Assembly: GCA_003152055.1 (NCBI GenBank) | Contig: PLZH01000123.1 | Location: 1-41,615, forward strand | Direction of reading: 5' to 3' | Source of the DNA: Burkholderiales bacterium | Lineage (GTDB): Bacteria > Pseudomonadota > Gammaproteobacteria > Burkholderiales > Burkholderiaceae_C | DNA: 41,615 bases | In this document: positions 37,411 through 41,615 of the stretch, in pieces | How the letters are laid out: each line of letters opens with the position of its first letter | Numbering within the stretch: the stretch's first letter is position 1 | The notes under the pieces: generated by a model | The model's input: only the letters and a program-made list of their open reading frames with translations | Told to the model about the DNA's origin: nothing | The model's database searches: none | Position numbers and translations under genes: made by a program

Positions 37411-37833
37411 GCCAGTACAAGAGTGGAAAGTCAACCTTGTGAGAAGGCCCATCGTCACCGAAGGTCGTCACGATCGGGCGTCTCGAGCGCGACGCCGGCC
37501 CGGCGTCAGGGATCGGTCTGTTCGTCAGGGAGTCCACCAGCTGCTTCGGCGGCTGCAAGCGTTCGTCCTGGGCATTAAGCGGAAGAGTTCGTGCGCGTCT
37601 GCTGCAGGTCTGGTGCGCTGTTCTCAACGGCCAAGACGATTCGCAATTTCAAACGTCGGTACCCGAAGCGGTGTTCAGATCGGCGAATTTTGCGTTGGCG
37701 GCGTTGCAGATGCTTGAGCGTCCGGGGACTTTACGCCTTCCGACCGGGCGTTCACTCTTCCCGTGAACCGGCCGTTTCTGGCAAACAATCGATCTATGAC
37801 TGCTATACGGCGCGACGTGCTACCGACCGCTGC

Positions 37834-37943
37834 TGGCCGGCAGTGTGAGTTCCCGGGCTTCGCTGACAGCTGACCTTGGCTGGCCAGGCCCGCGCATCGA
37901 AAGTCAGCTTCCTGGCGCGGCCCCGTACTCACACTGCCGGCCA
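37834..37943. repeat. 17-bp perfect inverted repeats bounding 110 bp (candidate miniature element)
   Basis: TGGCCGGCAGTGTGAGT (37834-37850) / ACTCACACTGCCGGCCA (37927-37943) in a noncoding interval. Confidence 0.6.
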
Positions 37944-38033
37944 TAACCTGCCGGTCGCGAATGACCGCTTTCTGATAGCGGAGCAGTCAGCAGCTGCGGT
38001 TCGACTGCGAGTCAGCCTTGCAGCGTCGTAGGC

Positions 38034-39014
38034 CTAGTCGGCAGTGATTTTCGCCTTACGAATCAGCACCGCGTAGGACGAGACATCCTTCTTCATGGTC
38101 TCCGAAAAGGCCGAGGCCGAATCACCGATAGGCACGACACCCTGAGCTGCGATGCGCTTGGCCACTTCCGGCTCCTTGAGGATGGCGGTGATCTCCTTGT
38201 TGAGCTTGGTCACGATGGCATCGGGAGTGGGGCCAGGAGCGACGAGGCCGTACCAGATACTCGATTCGAATCCTGGATAGCCCGCCTCCGCCACCGTCGG
38301 CACGTTGGGAAAAAGAGGCAATCGCTGAGGGCTGGCGACAGCCAGAAGCCTGAGCTTGCCGGAGTTCACATGCGGCAACGTAGCTGGAATCACGGTGAAC
38401 ATCATGGACAGCTGGCCGCCGAGGAGATCGACGACGGCGGGAGCTGCGCCTTTGTAGGGAATGCCGTCGATCGACAGCCCTGCCGCAAGCTTGAACTTCT
38501 CGGCACCTAACTGCGCCGCACTGCCGTTGCCCGAGGACCCGTAGGTCAAGCGGCCGGGTTCGGACTTCGCAAGCGCAACCAGCTCCTGAACGCTTTTCGC
38601 GGCCACCGCGGGATTGACGACCAAGACGTTGGGAGCCAGGCCCACATTCGTGATCGGCTTGAAGTCGCGCAGGAAGTCCACTTTGGCAGGCGGTAACAAG
38701 GTGGCGTTGACGCAGTTGGCCGAGCTGGCCATGAGCAAGGTGTAGCCGTCCGGGTTTGCTGACGCGACGGCCATCGTGCCGATGTTGGTGCCCGCGCCCG
38801 GCTTGTTATCGATGATCACGGTTTGCGAAAGACGCTCGCTGAGCCGCTGGCCGATTGTTCTTGCGAGGAAGTCGGCGGCTCCGCCGGGTGGCCACGGAAC
38901 GACGATCGTGATCGGCTTCGAAGGGTACGGCGCCTCCTGTCCGGCAACGGGCTCGCCGGCAAGGGCAATGAGGCAGGCGATCGCCGAGGCTGCCCAGGTT
39001 CGCAAAGCAATCAT
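38034..39014 (-). CDS. Tripartite tricarboxylate transporter (Bug) substrate-binding protein
   Basis: 326 aa from MIALRTWAASAIACLIALAGEPVAGQ; 'YPSKPITIVVPWPPGGAADFLARTIGQRLSERLSQTVIIDNKPGAGTNIGTMAVA'. Confidence 0.9.
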   Translation of the reverse strand: MIALRTWAASAIACLIALAGEPVAGQEAPYPSKPITIVVPWPPGGAADFLARTIGQRLSERLSQTVIIDNKPGAGTNIGTMAVASANPDGYTLLMASSANCVNATLLPPAKVDFLRDFKPITNVGLAPNVLVVNPAVAAKSVQELVALAKSEPGRLTYGSSGNGSAAQLGAEKFKLAAGLSIDGIPYKGAAPAVVDLLGGQLSMMFTVIPATLPHVNSGKLRLLAVASPQRLPLFPNVPTVAEAGYPGFESSIWYGLVAPGPTPDAIVTKLNKEITAILKEPEVAKRIAAQGVVPIGDSASAFSETMKKDVSSYAVLIRKAKITAD

Positions 39015-39063
39015 GAGGTCTCCAAGGTGAAGAGGAGCTGACGCCAGAGCGCCATGTGCCGAC

Positions 39064-40911
39064 TCAGGGCCTGCCAGTGACCGAGGAGGCGCGAGCCTCG
39101 GCGCCGGCCGTACGCAGCAGCGCGCCGGCGGGTCGCAGGTTGTAGGCCCGGTCGAGCAGGCCATTGCGGCGGAAATAGCCGCGATCGACGTCCATGAAGG
39201 TATCCAGCACGCATCGCACATCAGGGAACTCAAGCGCCGTGGTCACCACGTCGCCGACGCGTGCGGCGTTGGCCTCATCGTCGAGCTCTTCGCCCGCCGG
39301 GTCGTCCCCGGCCAGGCGCACGCACAGGGAGAGCTTCAGGCCAAGCCCTTTCAATCGCGGAACAACCTTCGCCGCGAGCTCACTGGGGCTGATGCGGCGC
39401 CCGACCCGAAAGACGAGTCCGTCGACCGCCTGCGCAGCGATCGCGTCCCGGGCCATTTTCTCGATCTCTGACCATTCCTCGGTCACCCAGCCGAAGAACA
39501 GCAGGTGGCCGTAGCGCAAACCATCGACCTCGGCGTCTTCGTGGCGCCGAAGCTTGGCAAGGAATATCGGCCTTTCAATCCGGGCCCGTAGCTCCGCTAG
39601 TTGCGCGAAGGCTTGCGCCATTTCGCTGACCTGCAACGTGACTTCCAGGGAGTCGAGAAGGTCGGCGTGTTCGATGATCAGCTTGGCAGCCTTCGCGTCG
39701 GGTACGCCCAGCACCGAGACGATGAACCTGTTGCCGACCGAGTAGGCGATACGCATGCGGCGGCGCACGTCGGTATCGAGCAGATCCTGCAGAGGTACCC
39801 GAAGCAGGCGTAGTCCCATGTCCCATACCGCGCAGAGGGGATAGTCGTTGCGCGCACGCTTTCGCTCGAACTCCTCCAAGGCGCCGCTGGGAGGTAACTC
39901 GACCACTTCGGCCCACGGATGGCGCAGGTCAACGCCGAGGTTGCCGATCGCGGCAGTCTTTGTGTGAATCTCGAAAGGGGCGAGCGAGACCGGCGCGTTC
40001 GCAGCGGGAGCCCGTTGCTCGCCCTGGGAGCGCAGCCACATCGCGACGTGGCCTTCTTCGTGAACGTCGACAACGAAGAAACCCAGCTTGTCGACGTCGG
40101 CTCGTCCGCCCTCGGCCCCGGGCGGGCAAACTCGCATGAACTCGCTGTAATCCTGACGGACGAACGCCGTGGACGGTGCGATGTAGATCTCGGAGCCGCC
40201 GTGCTGGTCGTACCAGAAGTTGTGGACGTGGCCGCAGAAGACAGCCTCGATGCGATAGCGCCTCAGCAAATCAAGCAGCCAGCTCCGGCCGGGCTCGTCG
40301 ATGTTGTCGTAGTTGGCAGGCTCATCTGGTCGCCACACGTAAGGCGGGTAGTGGATGGCCACGAACGTCCGCTGTCCGGCATGCGACGCCAGATCGGCCT
40401 CGAGCCATCGCCGATGGTCTTCCTCTTCCGCAAGGCCCGAGTTGATGAGGGGCGCGTTGACGATGACGAAATGAAATCGCGCGTGGTCGAAGGAAAGCCA
40501 TGGTTCGCCGAACGTCTTTCTATAGATGTCGATGAACTCGTTCGTGATGCTGGCCACGGGCGCCGATTTGGCCGCCTTGTCGCCGATGTCGTGGTTTCCG
40601 GGAGTCAGGTAGATGGGCACAGGTACGCGTGCATAGAGCTCCCGAAAGCACTGCGCCGCTGTGGCATAGCCAGCCTTGCCTGGTACGGGGTGCACGATGT
40701 CGCCAAGATGGAGCACGAACTCGGCTCCGACCTGCTCGAGCATCGCTGCGACTTGTCGAGAGCGGGCGTTGGCGAGCCGATTCAACGGAAAGAAGGACGA
40801 CGCCTCGTCTTCGGATTGATTGACATGCGTATCGGCAATGACGGCGAAGCGAATCAGCCTGCGCCCCGTGGGGCGCTTGTCACGCCATTGCTCGGGAATA
40901 CCGGATCGCAT
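39064..40911 (-). CDS. Metallophosphoesterase (calcineurin-like)
   Basis: 615 aa; 'RFAVIADTHVNQSE', 'VLHLGDIVHP', 'LTPGNHDIGD', 'FVAIHYPPYVW', 'VFCGHVHNFWYD'. Confidence 0.9.
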   Translation of the reverse strand: MRSGIPEQWRDKRPTGRRLIRFAVIADTHVNQSEDEASSFFPLNRLANARSRQVAAMLEQVGAEFVLHLGDIVHPVPGKAGYATAAQCFRELYARVPVPIYLTPGNHDIGDKAAKSAPVASITNEFIDIYRKTFGEPWLSFDHARFHFVIVNAPLINSGLAEEEDHRRWLEADLASHAGQRTFVAIHYPPYVWRPDEPANYDNIDEPGRSWLLDLLRRYRIEAVFCGHVHNFWYDQHGGSEIYIAPSTAFVRQDYSEFMRVCPPGAEGGRADVDKLGFFVVDVHEEGHVAMWLRSQGEQRAPAANAPVSLAPFEIHTKTAAIGNLGVDLRHPWAEVVELPPSGALEEFERKRARNDYPLCAVWDMGLRLLRVPLQDLLDTDVRRRMRIAYSVGNRFIVSVLGVPDAKAAKLIIEHADLLDSLEVTLQVSEMAQAFAQLAELRARIERPIFLAKLRRHEDAEVDGLRYGHLLFFGWVTEEWSEIEKMARDAIAAQAVDGLVFRVGRRISPSELAAKVVPRLKGLGLKLSLCVRLAGDDPAGEELDDEANAARVGDVVTTALEFPDVRCVLDTFMDVDRGYFRRNGLLDRAYNLRPAGALLRTAGAEARASSVTGRP

Positions 40912-40920
40912 TCGGATTCC

Positions 40921-41598
40921 TTACCAAAGCGCGACTGAAGAACGCGTCGGGCTGATCGCCTCGCGAAAGCTCGCGTGGCCCTGTTCGATGTGTGAGCGCA
41001 TCAGCGCGCCCGCATCGGCGGACTTGCCGGCACAGATCGCCTTGGCGATGCCTTCGTTCTCGGCATAGATCTCGGCGGCGCGGGCGGGGTTGGCTCGCAG
41101 CAGGGAAATGCCGAACAGGACGACGAGATCGCTGATCTGATTGAACATCCGCATCAGCTGCAGGTTGTGCGTGGTCTTCGAGATGTACTCGTGGACCGCT
41201 CGCGATCGCCGTTGAAATTCGGTCAGGCGGGCGGCCTTGAGCGGAGCGCGACAAGCCTTCAGCACGGCGAGCAGCTCGGTGCCTTCCGCGGCCGACGCAC
41301 GCTCTGCCGCGAGCCGAGCGTTGGCAATTTCGATGACCAGCCTCGATTCGAAGATGTCTTCCGCATCGCGTAGCGACACCGACCGCACGCTGTAGCCCCA
41401 ATTGCCGGCGCGAACGACCAGGCCCTCGGCATCGAGGCGGGCCAGCGCTTCCTTGACGGGGGTGCGACTGACGCCCAGTTCCGTGGCGATGCCCTGCGCC
41501 GCAATCCGCTCGCCGCTCGGTCGCTCGCCGGACAGGATCGACTCGCGAATGCGGTCGTACGGGCGGCCCACCAAGGAAAGCGAGGTAATTGGATCCAA
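40921..41598 (-). CDS. GntR-family (FCD/FadR-type) transcriptional regulator
   Basis: 225 aa; 'VGRPYDRIRESILSGERPSGERIAAQGIATELGVSRTPVKEALARLDAEGLVVRAGNWGYSV'; TTG start. Confidence 0.9.
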   Translation of the reverse strand: MDPITSLSLVGRPYDRIRESILSGERPSGERIAAQGIATELGVSRTPVKEALARLDAEGLVVRAGNWGYSVRSVSLRDAEDIFESRLVIEIANARLAAERASAAEGTELLAVLKACRAPLKAARLTEFQRRSRAVHEYISKTTHNLQLMRMFNQISDLVVLFGISLLRANPARAAEIYAENEGIAKAICAGKSADAGALMRSHIEQGHASFREAISPTRSSVALW

Positions 41599-41610
41599 GA
41601 TGGATCCAAT
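41588..41610. promoter_or_regulatory. Perfect 10-bp inverted repeat overlapping the gntR start (candidate autoregulatory operator)
   Basis: ATTGGATCCA-aga-TGGATCCAAT. Confidence 0.6.
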
Positions 41611-41615
41611 ATAGG

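Noticed and set aside
39919-40938. 339-aa plus-strand ORF
   Set aside because: Antisense to the metallophosphoesterase, which has full catalytic motifs.
1-41615. CRISPR arrays, rRNA, tRNA, retron or diversity-generating repeats
   Set aside because: No regularly spaced direct repeats, no RT-like ORF and no rRNA/tRNA signature noticed on reading; a tool scan was not possible.

Overview
High-GC bacterial window. The gene content (two Bug/TctC-type solute receptors, a PEP-CTERM protein, an IncP-like partition locus) suggests Burkholderiales; this is inference. All family names come from motif recognition, with no database search. Left to right:
(1) 1-491: an in-frame mosaic ORF (ABC-ATPase-like scrap, XRE HTH, nitroreductase-like), cut by the window edge.
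(2) 0.8-4 kb: secreted-protein operon (PEP-CTERM protein, unknown secreted protein, HET-C/zinc phospholipase C-like protein).
(3) 4.4-8.6 kb: three-gene defence-like module of OLD-family ATPase/TOPRIM nuclease, UvrD-like helicase (Gabija-like pair) and a SMEK-domain protein, followed by a divergent HNH protein.
(4) D-Ala-D-Ala carboxypeptidase.
(5) 12-16 kb: HNH nuclease, a 2TM protein coupled to TcmP, and a convergent 'three-Cys' (Gp37/Gp68, DUF5131) protein whose promoter carries a near-consensus LexA box.
(6) 17.3 kb: a 140-bp MITE-like element.
(7) 19-31.7 kb: plasmid/IME-like segment with integrase, relaxase and MobC, a candidate RP4-like nick site, KorA/IncC/KorB-like partition genes, an MFS pump and umuDC. 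The UmuD homologue lacks both catalytic-dyad residues.
(8) 32-41.6 kb: GFA-family protein, decayed ABC substrate-binding pseudogene, AraC regulator, two Bug receptors, O-methyltransferase, metallophosphoesterase and GntR regulator.
Best candidates for something new: the LexA-box-controlled TcmP/three-Cys locus, the OLD-UvrD-SMEK module, and the catalytically dead UmuD paired with an intact UmuC.
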